From: Coriolopsis trogii | Lineage: Eukaryota > Basidiomycota > Agaricomycetes > Polyporales > Polyporaceae | NCBI GenBank assembly: GCA_020543525.1 | Contig: JAHYIO010000001.1 | Coordinates: 2,666,001 to 2,730,000 of the forward strand | Direction of reading: 5' to 3' | DNA: 64,000 nt | Shown: piece after piece, positions 1-10,155 of the stretch | Numbering within the stretch: position 1 is the stretch's first letter | How the letters are laid out: each line of letters starts with the position of its first letter | Program-made: the position numbers and the translations under genes | Notes under the pieces: generated by a model | What the model saw: the letters and a program-made list of their open reading frames with translations, nothing else | Databases searched by the model: none | Told to the model about the DNA's origin: nothing

Positions 1-1551
1 GAAGGCAAGAAGTTCACCTGCGAGTACAAATACGACGGAGAGCGTGCACAGGTAACAAAAACAACAGACACGCGATGGTTGGGCATTTGTATTCATCGAC
101 TTATGCACAGGTCCACAAGCTGGAAGACGGCACGATCGCCGTCTTCAGTCGCAACTCCGAGGACATGAGCAAGAAGTACCCAGATCTCATGGAACAGCTT
201 CCTCGGGTACGTCCATCCGTGGCACCGTGATGCTGTGCTTCCTGCGGGGAGAAGCACGACGCTGACCGCGTGCTCCGCAGTGTGTCAAGGAGAGCACGCA
301 AACGTTCGTGTTCGACGCCGAGGCGGTCGCCATCGACAAGGACACAGCCAAGCTGCTTCCCTTCCAAGAGCTCAGCCGACGGAAACGGAAGGACGTCAAG
401 GTGGAGGACATCAAAGTTCGCGTCTGCCTCTTTGCCTTTGATCTGCTCTACCTGAACGGAGAGGTGCGTTTTTGCTTTTGCTCTCGGTCATCGGTCATGG
501 ATTCGGCCGGTGTCGCCAATTACCGTCTACTGCCAGTGTCGCGGGACTGACGATCTCCTTCTGTACGCACGCGTGGGTGGCCTTCGTGCTGCGCGCACCA
601 GCCGCTGTTGCAGAAGGACTTCAGCGAACGGCGAGAACTGCTCCAACGGCACTTCCAACCCGTCGACCGCGAGTTCCAGTTCGCGAAGGCGTCCGACTGC
701 GAAACAACGGACGAGATCCAGACGTTCCTCGAGGAGAGCGTCAAGGATGGCTGCGAGGGGCTCATGGTTAAGATGCTCGACGGCGAGCTCAGCCACTACC
801 AGCCCAGCCGGCGGACAGTCAACTGGCTGAAGGTACCTGTCCCGCGCCCCGCGCCCGACGTGTAGTATGCTAACGAGTCGATGCTTCGCTTCTTGCGCGC
901 ATACAGCTGAAGAAGGACTACCTGGCGGGCGTGGGCGACTCGCTCGACCTCGTCGTCGTCGGCGGGTACTACGGCAAGGGCAAGCGGACGAACGTCTACG
1001 GCGCGTTCCTGCTCGCGTGCTACGACGCTGACTCGGAGGAGTACCAGACGATCTGCAAGATCGGGACGGGCTTCAGCGACGAGGCGCTCCAGGCGCACTA
1101 CGAGACGCTGAAGCCGCTCGAGATGCAGACCCCAAGGGGGGACATCAAGGTCGGGGGCGCGAAGCCCGACGTGTGGTTCGAGCCGAAGATCGTCTGGGAG
1201 GTGCTGACGGCAGACTTGAGTCTCAGTCCGGTCTACACTGCCGCGCAGGGTCTGGTACGTCGTCTGACAATAGTGCGCGGCGCGGGGAGGCTGATGTGCA
1301 TGCGGGTTGTAGGTCGAGGAACGAGGCATTTCTCTGCGTTTCCCCCGGTTCATCAAGGTTCGGGACGACAAGGGTGCGGACGACGCGACGGGGCCCGAGC
1401 AGGTACGTTGGGCTTCCTCTCCCTGTGACGTCACGTCATTGGGCTTATGCTGTCCGTGCAGATCGCAGAAATGTACCAGCGCCAGGCTCTCGCGCAGACG
1501 AAGGGAGGGAAGAAGGGCAAGGGCGGGGATGCGGACGACGGATTCTGGTGA
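1..1551 (+). CDS. LIG1: ATP-dependent DNA ligase I, C-terminal part (5' truncated by window edge)
   Basis: Replicative DNA ligase that seals Okazaki fragments and repair nicks in the nucleus. The window opens inside the gene, at the adenylation motif KYDGERAQ, whose lysine (residue 10 of the visible part) is the expected AMP acceptor. Further nucleotidyltransferase motifs follow in order: FDAEAVAID (motif III), [11 protein letters not shown] (IIIa), CEGLMVK (IV), NWLKLKKDYL (V), then the OB-fold with [11 protein letters not shown] (VI). Seven exons are readable: 1-51, 111-206, 281-463, 602-832, 907-1254, 1313-1402 and 1462-1551. All are in phase 0 with GT-AG borders and give about 362 residues to the TGA. 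The C-terminus is lysine/glycine-rich. The missing upstream part would hold the N-terminal regulatory and DNA-binding domains. It is convergent with MPC1, with 222 nt between the stops. Family assignment is very secure; choosing LIG1 over LIG3/4 rests on the overall match. Confidence 0.93.
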
Positions 1552-1773
1552 GCTGGAGGGACGGTCAGAATGGAACATGGGTCACGTTGAGCTTTCGTGC
1601 TGTCGGATTCTGTTTCTGTTCGCATGTTCACGTAGGGTTATCGTCGCACTGGTCTACTTACTATTAGTGTAAGTTATGGATGACAGGATAACAAGAACGT
1701 GTGGGGTCCGCTCTGAGCGTCCGGACAGCAATGTATGTATATGTGGGAAGGGGATGGGGTGAGTCTAGTGGTG

Positions 1774-2394
1774 TCATTTTGGTGCCACAGCCTTTGCGGC
1801 GTCTTTGGTCGCGTCTACAACCTTCTGTGCGACTGGTTCGCTAGCTATCTTCTTATCCTTGCCACCCATGTACCAGTAGTTGACGAAACGGGCACCCTGG
1901 GTGAGCTGAGCGGTCGCGTTTGTAGCGTGACAGGCAAAGAGGAGATAATTGCGGGGTTGTACGCGCCACGCTGGGAGTCATGTTTGAGCATTGGCCGGAA
2001 CGGATCGTGTCTGAGGAGGTCACTTACCGAAACGCATGAAGACCAGACTGGGATGGGTTGGGCATATGAACAAGAGTGGAGTGCGATGGGATAGCGGGTG
2101 GACTCACGAGTATGATGCCAACGCAGTGGTCATGGGCCCGGAGATGACCTCCTCATCTTTGGCCAAGTCTGCGATTGCAGCCAGAGGGAGACCCCAGTTG
2201 GCAACCTGGAACGGTGGTGGAGTGAGTCAAGTCAGTCTGGTGCCGTATAGGGCTAATTACGGACCGGACCCCAGAAGTGTGTACCTGCGACGCGAGAGTC
2301 AGAGGGCAGGGATGGAGGAAGAGACGGGGAACGTACTGAGGAAGTACTCGCGAGCCGCGGGGGACTGAAGCCAGTTGACGAATCTGGAGGCCAT
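1774..2394 (-). CDS. MPC1: Mitochondrial pyruvate carrier subunit MPC1
   Basis: Subunit of the inner-membrane carrier that brings cytosolic pyruvate into the mitochondrial matrix, working as a heterodimer with an MPC2-type partner. Splicing five exons gives 130 residues. Starting from [12 protein letters not shown] (ATG at 2394), it runs through [53 protein letters not shown] and [10 protein letters not shown], all characteristic of MPC1. Exon 1 ends at 2337 and exon 2 is only 20 nt. The last exon, ending at TGA 1774-1776, encodes about half of the protein plus a lysine/alanine-rich tail. Length fits the family (about 110-140 aa). It is divergent from the conserved gene starting at 2898, with about 500 nt between. 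No unspliced ORF covers it because the exons are so short, so automatic ORF calls would miss it. Confidence 0.93.
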
Positions 2395-2897
2395 GGTGGG
2401 AGTAGAGAGAGACAGATGAGGCCTTCCCAGTGCAAAGTCGGACAACAGGGAGGGTCATCGCCTGCCATAGAAGGGATCCCACGTGGGGGTAGCGCGCGTG
2501 GGGGCGGGCGTCTGGCTGGGACGCGCCCTGAGGAGAGTCGTCCGAGTTCAGACTCTGAGCCTCCGCCTCCTCACGCCTCGGACAACGTCTCAGACTGAAT
2601 CCAGTCGCTTCCATCGCCCTGCTAGTCTAGTCGGCCGACTGCTCACTCGACGCGCGAGTCCCTGTTCTCGCCTGATGGGTGCACTGTTGGGGCTGTAGTG
2701 GCACCTGGCGCACTTTCTGAATCTGCCTCGTTGCAGCGGTTCGCAGGCGCTTGTGTGGAATGCAAAATGTAGCCTGACCGCTCCCGTCTGGCTTGCCCTT
2801 GTCACCCTTCCTAGTCGCCCTCCCGTCCGCCTGAGCCGTCTGCTCTCCCCTGCCCCGTCCGGTGACCCCTCCTGCCGCCCGCAGTCCTTCTCGACCG

Positions 2898-4367
2898 ATG
2901 CACACTTACTCTGAACGCTACTATCAGCAGCCCCCGCCTTCATTTGGCCAACAGCCGCAGTACTACCAGCAGTTCCCTGGCTATGGCTATCCTCAACCCG
3001 CCAGCCCTCCCATCGCCGCCCCGTTTCCCATCTATCCCGCCACTGTCCCCGCAGCTGGCACCCCTGCCCCGGGCAGGCCCCGTCCTCTCGATCGTGAACA
3101 CTCCCGTTCATCCACCCCAGGCAGGCCCGGTCTCAGGCCCCTCAAGTCCGCCATGAAGAGGACTCGGACCCCAGACCGCTCCTCCGAGCTCAGCAGGGAC
3201 ATCCCCCTCACCCGCGGCCGCTCCTCCGACACCATCCATCGCCAGCGCACCCGATCCGGCTCGAGGCTGCGTGCCAACTCGATCCCGCAGTTCGTTCCCG
3301 GTACGCATCACTTTCCGCCACAGTTCGCTTATGAGTGCTATGAGAGCTCAAGACCCATGTCCGCCCTCATCTAGATTCCATCATCCTCACCCTTAGATCG
3401 ACGAACGTGTTGCTGCTCGAAAACCTTCTCGACTCGAGCGCAGCCGCCGAGCTCACCGAGGAGATCTTGCCTATCTGGCAGCAAGGCGTCAACACCCATG
3501 GCCATAGTCGCGGCAAGTGGAGGGTCGAGTTCGCAGGCAGTCCGTGGGCCAGTGCTGGGCTGGAGGCTATCCTGTATGTTGTCGCATTTCTGTTGGGGGC
3601 GCATCGATCCTGATTTCATGCCACGCCACGTCAGGGCTGGAAGGATGATCATAAGACTGTACATTGCCCTCGCTCGACTGGTATGTCCCCTCCTCGGTGC
3701 TGTGTTTCCGCTCGCTGAAGTTGTCCCCTAGGGTTACACATACCTCTCGACGGTCAATGCAGCAAACCCTGTATGTATGCCCCGTCCCGTTCCCCTACAT
3801 ATACTGACCGTGCGTCGTGCGACCTTATAGTGGAAGCCCCCTCAACTCATCTTCTCTGTGTCCGAGCCTGCGTACGATGCCTACGCCTTCGCCATCATGA
3901 TCTCGAGAAGCGGCGACCGAATCACGATCCTTGACGGGCCTACTGAACTCATACAAGAGATGGGCACCGGCCTCCGCAAAGCGTTCCCGCGCAAAATCAA
4001 GACCGACCGCGCGACAGAGGACGGGCTGCATATATTCGAAGTGAAGCTCGACGAGCCCAGACGTACGTCTCTATTCCCCCCTTCCTCTCGCAGTCCAAGC
4101 AAAAGCTCACGCAGCCTGATTCCGGCAGTGGTCGACAAGAGCCTGCTAATCGCGTACATGCTCCGGTTCCTCAACCTGGCGGGCTTCAGGCTGTCTGGGA
4201 GCGTGCCGATGGGCTCGCGCAGCATCTTCAGCTTGGGCAAGCGCAAGGAGCTCTGGATCTTCAGGTACTACGGCGGCTGGCAGGCGTCCGCGCGCCAGAA
4301 AGAGGCCCAGAACAGGCGGCCGTCGAGCCGCCAGAGTCGCCAGAGTCGTGGCGACCACGACGTGTGA
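2898..4367 (+). CDS. Conserved basidiomycete protein of unknown function, Pro/Arg-rich N-terminus
   Basis: Function not recognised; I recall similar uncharacterised proteins in mushroom-forming fungi. Six exons (2898-3300, 3375-3573, 3635-3680, 3732-3770, 3831-4062, 4129-4367) splice to 385 residues. Residues 1-135 are low complexity: Tyr/Gln/Pro-rich (SERYYQQPPPSFGQQPQYYQ), then basic Arg/Ser-rich. A globular part follows with NVLLLENLLDSS, WRVEFAGSPWASAGLEA, IRLYIALARLGYTYLSTVNA, NPWKPPQLIFSV, FAIMISRSGDRITIL and LRKAFPRKIKTDR. The C-terminal exon has a hydrophobic stretch (LLIAYMLRFLNLAGFRLSGS) and a basic, disordered tail. The ATG at 2898 was chosen as the first in-frame ATG before the Tyr/Gln-rich segment. 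The acceptor at 3374 is inferred from phase: a nearby TAG at 3396 would break the frame. Confidence 0.78.
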
Positions 4368-5214
4368 CCCGGCGCGGAACGCGACACGCGGAACGAACGT
4401 GCACCATCACTGTTGGCTCCGCCTTGGGGCGGGCATGGGCCACGGCCACGGCCACGAGGCTTGCACGAGACTTGGGAGCTCCGGGCCTCGAGGGTTTGGA
4501 GCGTGACGCGTGTTTTCATGATCTGCAACGTCTGTTATGAGACTTACGATCCCTTTCTTTATGACGAGTGCGCGCTGCGTGCTGCGAGCTGTGCTCTCGC
4601 GCGACGCGCGTTGACCTTCCTCCTGGTCCATTTGCTGGTGTATATGTATGTGTTTGACCCTCTCCCCTGCGCTCGCACTATCTTACGTGTCGATCTCGGT
4701 GTATAGGATGGCTCTGTATCGATGTGTCAGACTGTACTTATATATATACCGAACCCTGCATAGAATCACAGTCACATTCGTTTTGGGATATTGGACGAGG
4801 CGACTTCGCAACCGGCACTCTCGCGTCATGTGGAACAAGCGTCACCGAGGATTGTAATATGTGCAGGGGGCTCGCAGCAAGCATGAACGGCTACCCGATC
4901 GCGAATGCGCCACGGGTCTCCAGTCATCTGACTTCGCCGCGCACCTCACAACGTCGAAGTTATTGATTCAAAGTCGTAGCACAATAGGTGCATGGAGGCA
5001 AGTCGGTTGGTGTCTCCATGCGAGAACTCCCTATCCTCACCCTGGTCCTACAAGCCGTCCGTCCCTTTTTCAAGTCGGTTGGTCGTTCAGGACGTTCCAC
5101 TCAATAATACCGTATGATATAAGCCTAGGTAATGCATCTCTATATGTGGTCATGCCTCGAAGTCGCGAGTTGAAGACTGCTATGAAACCCGTCCGCCTCT
5201 CGGGCCGCAGAGCC
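4368..5214. other. Intergenic region between convergent genes
   Basis: Holds the 3' flanks of the conserved unknown gene and of the first small paralogue. Long plus-strand open frames here run into the antisense of the paralogue at 5215-5963 and have no coding character. No repeat or RNA gene seen. Confidence 0.5.
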
Positions 5215-5963
5215 TCAGTTCGAATTAGTGACTTTCGTGTTCTTCTTGCTGTCCTTCTTGTCCTTGGGCTTCTTGTCGTCTTTGCGCTTCTTGTCGTCCT
5301 TGGGCTTCTTGCCGTCCTGTGGCTTCTCATCGTCCTTCTTCGCCCCCTCGCTCGTCGACGCCGCCCCGTCCACCTCCTTGCTCGCCACCCTGTCCTTCTG
5401 CACTTTGGCCTGCGGGCCCTTGTTCACGGAAGAGACCGGCCCATATGCGGATCCCTTCGGGATGAAGTCGTCATCGTCCCACTCACTGGACTCGTCCGAC
5501 CTAAACCCGACAAACGCGAACATCAGTCGACGCCCTAGCCACCACGAGGTTCAAGACCGTTGGGCGGCGACGTACTCTTCGTCCACGGCTACGTTCCTCC
5601 ACGAGCAGGTCAGTGCCCCTGCATATGGCAAGCCACGGAACTCGATCTTGTGAGCTGGACTTACTGTATTGTGATGGAGACCGTAGCCGTGATCGGGACG
5701 GGCTCGTTCTCCTTCTCGTCGCCTGCAGCGCGCTCTGCTGCTGGGGCCGTCGCGCTCGGGACCGACTTCTGGCTGCAACGGATCGGAGGGCGCTCTCAGA
5801 CACAGTACTTGACACTCGGGCGGCACGATCGATGGGGGCATCGGACCACTAGTACTCACTCCTGGAGGACATCGTCTTCGGTCGCACTGTTGACCGGGAT
5901 GTCGGCCAACGTCTGGTCGACCGTGACGGACACGAAAGACGAGACGACTTCGGTCTGGGACAT
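5215..5963 (-). CDS. Small acidic-core protein, tandem paralogue A (W-D-D-D-D-F-I-P-K-G core, Lys/Asp-rich tail)
   Basis: Unrecognised; one of three adjacent paralogues. Exons 5860-5963, 5665-5772, 5576-5596 (21 nt) and 5215-5500 give 172 residues. The N-terminus (MSQTEVVSSFVSVTVDQTLA) has no signal peptide or membrane span. It is followed by a beta-prone segment (VPITATVSITIQ) and an acidic core SDESSEWDDDDFIPKGS. After GPVSSVNKG comes a long, highly charged tail made of repeated KKPKDDKK-like units. Paralogues B and C share the Asp-rich W/F-x-P-K-G core and the following P-(V/M)-x-S-(I/V)-N. All three introns are phase 2. The third exon depends on a weak acceptor (GGAG), supported by a CTGAC branch-like site 12 nt upstream and by an equally long exon in paralogue B. 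Likely cytosolic or nuclear and partly disordered; role unknown. Confidence 0.68.
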
Positions 5964-6472
5964 CCTTGCTGATATCTGCGGATAAGGAGAAGAGCTTGGT
6001 TGCGGTGGAGGTGAGAGGAGTCAAGCGCAAGTGCGATACGTTTGGTTCAGAAGCGTCGCTCCATACTTTTTGAGTTGCATATAAGTGCTGCGGCTTCGGG
6101 CGCACGTCCACAATGCGCTGCTACCGTACTCGTGGGGCAACCTGTGCGGCGAGGCACCGACCCCGTCCTCAGCTTCCGAGGACGACAGATATGGATTGAC
6201 ATGTTGGCCGCTCGTGTGGTTGGACGTGGGAGACATCGGAAAGAATTTGCGTTTGCGTTCGTGTGCGATGTGAATCAGAGCTTCGGGTGGAGATTCTCAA
6301 CTGCACGCAATGCATTACTGTGCATCATAGTCTGAGGGTATTCAGTCAAGCTTGTCGAGTATCGTCCAATCCTGAGAAAATCCCGATTACACCACTAGTA
6401 CTAACACACATTCTCACAAATCGATATCCGAAAACGAGGCGAATTGGAAACAGGCACGTTGGCGGAGGTCTC

Positions 6473-7132
6473 TCACTTTTTCGGCGGCTTTGGCACAGTC
6501 GGCTTGGGCTTGTCAGCAGCGACAGTCGTTTTGACGGTGTTGATCGACGCCATGGGGCCAGGAGAGTGGCCCTTGGGAACGAACCAATCGTCGTCCTCGT
6601 GGTCGACATCCGAGTCATCCTCTGCTTGACTGCTATGAGGGGCCGTCAAGATCGATACGTCGAAGGTAGAAAATTTCGGATGCTCACCTGACGCTATCTG
6701 GTCGAGTCCTGCGGGTTGGAAGACGGCAGAGGGAATCAGCATGTTGAAGTCAGCCATGCGCGGTCGGGCATACTATGAAACATAGAAAGCCACATGTTTG
6801 AATATTCATACTCACTCGACACCAGACTCTGTCACACTACGTGGCGATTCACCATGAGATACACTACCAGAGCAGGACTGGACGCGCGATAACACTCACG
6901 CGATATGGGTGCTTATGGACAGAGCTGTCCCCGTCTGCTTGGTGTCTACCTCGACAGCGACACTGCTTTGTCACATATCAGTACGAAGCATGCATACCCG
7001 ATGATAATGGAGCACACACCTCCTGTTGCTGCTGGCCACGACACCTTGATCGAGAACGGGGGTGCTGGCCTGAGTGCCATCCTCTAGCGTAGATAGCGCC
7101 TTCTCGTCCTGAGTAGGGGGTTGAGCTGACAT
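6473..7132 (-). CDS. Small acidic-core protein, tandem paralogue B (D-D-D-W-F-V-P-K-G core)
   Basis: Unrecognised; second of the tandem trio. Exons 7020-7132, 6900-6962, 6688-6708 (21 nt) and about 6632-6473 give 118 residues. The N-terminus is MSAQPPTQDEKALSTLEDGT. The second exon encodes VAVEVDTKQTGTALSISTHI, corresponding in position to the VPITATVSITI segment of paralogue A. The last exon carries SQAEDDSDVDHEDDDWFVPK, then GHSPGPMASIN, and ends in a Pro/Lys-rich tail (KPKPTVPKPPKK). All introns are phase 2. An alternative is an unspliced product beginning at the internal ATG near 6757, which would read MADFNMLIPSAVFQ before the same core; I consider it less likely because the spliced form matches its neighbours exon by exon. 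A TATA-like TTATAA lies about 69 nt upstream of the ATG. Confidence 0.66.
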
Positions 7133-8389
7133 TTCGGAGGTGGTATAGGTATGTAGGAATCGGTGCGTCGATGTCCAGACCTATCACCGCAGCGAAACTC
7201 TTATAAGACCTCCTGAATGCGCCAACGACCCGACTGCATCGCCAAAGTCTTCGAAGCAGAAGCGTGCAGTGAGCAGCGTGGTGGACCAACCACACAGGCG
7301 ACGCACAGCACTCGCGCAAACTCTCGACGAGTGGAGCATTCAATGTTCTTTCCTGACCACAAAACGATGGGTGGACCAAGACGTGATGCGGGATGGAAGC
7401 CACAGCCGCATTGAACTCTGTATCGCGTCCTCTAGGCCGGGGCTTCGATCGGGACGCTCGGAAGGCGGTAACCAGAGGACGCACGACGCATCCATGAGAC
7501 TGTAGGGGTTCTAAGCTTCGTGTGGTTGTGATGCTGTGATAGAAGACGAGCCCGTCCCCGCACTAGTACCTAGTCAATGTAGGTTCCGTCAAATCGTACG
7601 CGTACTACACGCGAGTACGAGTATGACTGCATGCCCGGGCCGGGTAAAGCGCGAATGACCTGCCACCCTAGATGCCTAGAGTTTGGATAATAAGACCACC
7701 AACTCAGTGATTGTCGGCAGCGTACAAGATTAAGGGGGGTTGAGCGGCGAAACATCCACGGAAGGCTGAGGTCCACCATCGGCAGCAATTGCATGGGCGA
7801 GAAGCCTCCGCTTGCCGAGCTTATTGAAATTTCGACTGGCTTTGAGCATGCGTACCCCCTGATAGAGGTTCATAGGCAAAGTACTGCATAGGAATTGAAC
7901 GTGTCCATTGTGGCGGGGCTCGGGAGATAGGAAGGTGGGCAACGCGCGATGGGATGATCATTATAGGAACAAAGTTGCAAATAGCGCTGGCCAGCTGCCT
8001 GCAGTTGTCATCACGTGCGTCCCTCATGAACCATGGTGAACTTCACGATAAGCTCATGACATTGGTAAGAGGCGATATAGAGCTTCTACAGGCATGGCCG
8101 TCGGCAATATCATGTTACAAGTCCTGAACACACGTGTGACACATACGAGTGCACTCTTGGCCTAGGTAGCCATACAAAATTCATAGGTGTATGTAGACTC
8201 GGAATCCGGCGGCCGCGAACGCATTGTCCCATCCATTTAACTGCAAGTAGGTCGGTCATATAGAAGTCTGGCATGGGTCAATTGAAGATTAATACAGTCA
8301 TAACAAGTCCATCAAGAGAGCCACGACGAGCCAAGGGTGAAATGAAACAAGTCGGTGAACGTGAGGTTATCGCTCGGAATAGCGCTCCT
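7133..8389. other. Intergenic region between paralogues B and C
   Basis: About 1.26 kb. Includes the promoter of paralogue B (TATA-like 7201-7206) and the 3' flank of paralogue C. Short open frames on both strands (for example minus 7570-7794) show no coding character, splice structure or copy of the W-F-x-P-K-G core. No clear decayed fourth paralogue seen. Confidence 0.45.
7201..7206 (-). promoter_or_regulatory. TATA-like element of paralogue B
   Basis: TTATAA inside the near-palindrome TCTTATAAGA, 69-74 nt upstream of the ATG at 7132. Spacing is almost the same as in paralogue C. Inference from position only. Confidence 0.45.
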
Positions 8390-8868
8390 TCAGCCCTTGA
8401 CTTTAGGAGGCTTGTCAGCGACCTTGGGAGGCTTGTCGGACGACACAGCTGGCTTGCTGGTGTTGATAGACGACATGGGATGCACGGAGCCCCCTTTGGG
8501 GGCGAACCAGTCATCCTCATCATCGTCCTCGTCTACGTCGCAGTCGTAGTCGTTGACACTGGTGCTGTAGACACGAGTCAATCTCCACACTACCTTTGTA
8601 GCTGGCGACCGAAGATACGTACTCGAGGGTGACGGTGGGCTTCCTCTCGGCGACAATGTTCGGTACTGAAGCGTCGGTGAGGCTGCTGACTACATCCTCG
8701 TGGGACCTATAAAGTGCGATGTCAGCCAAGCCGTACAAAACGCTGATCAGGAAGTACTGTGCCTTACTCCTTTGAGGGGGTGCCGCAGGTAGACGACGTC
8801 GCACTAGCAGACGTGGGAGGGTGATCCCCTGCGAGGCCTACGAGTGTCTCGATATTGTTGACGTCCAT
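8390..8868 (-). CDS. Small acidic-core protein, tandem paralogue C (D-D-W-F-A-P-K-G core)
   Basis: Unrecognised; third of the trio. Exons 8768-8868, 8623-8706 and about 8564-8390 give 119 residues. The N-terminus (MDVNNIETLVGLAGDHPPTS) differs from A and B. The second exon ends with RKPTVTLE, the likely counterpart of the beta-prone segments in the paralogues. The last exon encodes NDYDCDVDEDDDEDDWFAPK, then GGSVHPMSSIN, and a tail with a near-repeated unit (DKPPKVADKPPKV). Both introns are phase 2. The 21-nt exon of A and B is absent: a single intron of about 58 nt joins exon 2 to the core exon. A TATA-like CATATAAG lies about 70 nt upstream of the ATG. Function unknown. Confidence 0.68.
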
Positions 8869-8934
8869 GGTATGCAGAGATGAGAGGATTCCCCTTAGGG
8901 TTGATGGATTGTAGAGTTATCGAGGCCAGTCTAC

Positions 8935-8940
8935 TTATAT
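8935..8940 (-). promoter_or_regulatory. TATA-like element of paralogue C
   Basis: Minus-strand CATATAAG, 67-72 nt upstream of the ATG at 8868, matching the spacing in paralogue B. Positional inference. Confidence 0.45.
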
Positions 8941-10102
8941 GATTGTTCAGCTCGTCCCTCGCGCCGTCGTAGTCGAAGCATTCTGTCAAGAGGACAGGTA
9001 GGCGTTGACGAGGATGCTGGAAGTGTATAGCCATGCTGTACAGATATTCGTGCTCGTGGCCAGGGTTGCCAGTACAGGAATAAGTGGGCGGCCGGGAGTG
9101 CGAGGGTGAAGGACGTCAGCGGAGGTGCATCTGGTGTTCACGAGGACAGAGATCGAAGTGCTCGTGCGAATGAGAAGGCGCTAAGGCAGTGTGAACCTAA
9201 TACATCGAGAGGCCTAGGACCGATAGATGAGCGCACCAGAACGTTTCTTGCTCGCGGCTATGACCAGACAGACTGCGAGAATGTATCTGAGTTCCGTCAG
9301 CGTACGCGAGGTTGTGCACACCGCCATCGACAGCACGTCGTTCATAAAGGCCTTGAGGCATTCTGAGACAGTGGCCTGCTCAGGGAGGCGGAGAGGATGC
9401 CCACAGGGCTTGGATCGCGTGGTCGCTGCTTGTCGTCGACTTGCAAGCGTAGGAGGACATGGACGCTCCCGATGCGCACTCTTCCCAGGCGGCACAGCCT
9501 CAACGGGCCGAGAGAGCGTTAGCCATACATGTTATCTGCCTCGCGTCCTCCACCATCCAGCTCTCCCCGCTGGCCCTCTGCAGCATACTCGCCTACGCTG
9601 ATCGACGGACAGCGTTCAAGTTCCATGCTGGGCAAGTACGTGACACATACAAATGAAACGATATCCTACTCCATACTGATTCGGAGTCATCACTGTAATA
9701 GCCATCCGTTCTTTATAGCGACGGGACGTACCGTACTCAGCCGTGTTTGGTGCGAATCGGCTACCATATCTGCATCTCACCATCGTGGCTGAGTCTGGAA
9801 GTGTTCCTGAGTCAAATCGGCCCCTTGACATCGACCCCTACGAGCCTAGTATGTCCTTCTTTGTGACTTGCATTGTAACAAATATGTCAGGGGAAGTCTT
9901 TAATCTGGTCATGTGTGACACAACTATGAGGGCCCCAGACACACATGTGAAGCCTTCAGAATATCTATATTCTTATAGAACCCTGTACGAGGCGCATATA
10001 CTGCCATAATCGTACATGTGAGGCTGGCGAATATTCTGTTTCAGAAGCCCAGATTTCTGGGTCTGTGCGCATGGCTCGTGGGCGATCACCGAAGAGCGGA
10101 CT

Positions 10103-10107
10103 TATAA
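10103..10107 (+). promoter_or_regulatory. TATA-like element before the WW-like membrane protein
   Basis: TATAA inside CTTATAAG, about 50 nt upstream of the ATG at 10156. The same octamer occurs at the paralogue B promoter. Positional inference only. Confidence 0.4.
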
Positions 10108-10155
10108 GCCACGAAGATGGCGTCCTGACGCCTGCGATTCCCCTCCCCACGTCCG

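Larger units (their letters stand above)
8869..10155. other. Intergenic region with weak overlapping ORFs
   Basis: Between paralogue C (-) and the WW-like membrane protein (+). It holds both promoters. Open frames of about 65-125 codons overlap at 9106-9660 on both strands: plus 9227-9601, plus 9459-9656 and minus 9214-9495. The minus frame contains a hydrophobic run (LRYILAVCLVIAASKK); the plus frame at 9459 starts MDAPDAHSSQ and reaches a GTACGT donor-like site. None has a recognisable family or convincing splice partner, so none is called. Confidence 0.4.

Noticed and set aside
796..1578. Minus-strand 260-codon frame opposite DNA ligase
   Set aside because: Pure shadow of the ligase exons; the plus strand carries all ligase motifs with correct splice sites.
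4861..5653. Long plus-strand Leu/Val-rich frames (5228-5653 and 4861-5538) that look like membrane proteins
   Set aside because: They are the antisense of the Lys/Asp-rich tail of paralogue A; AAG/GAC repeats read backwards give Leu/Val runs. The minus strand has coherent splicing and paralogues.
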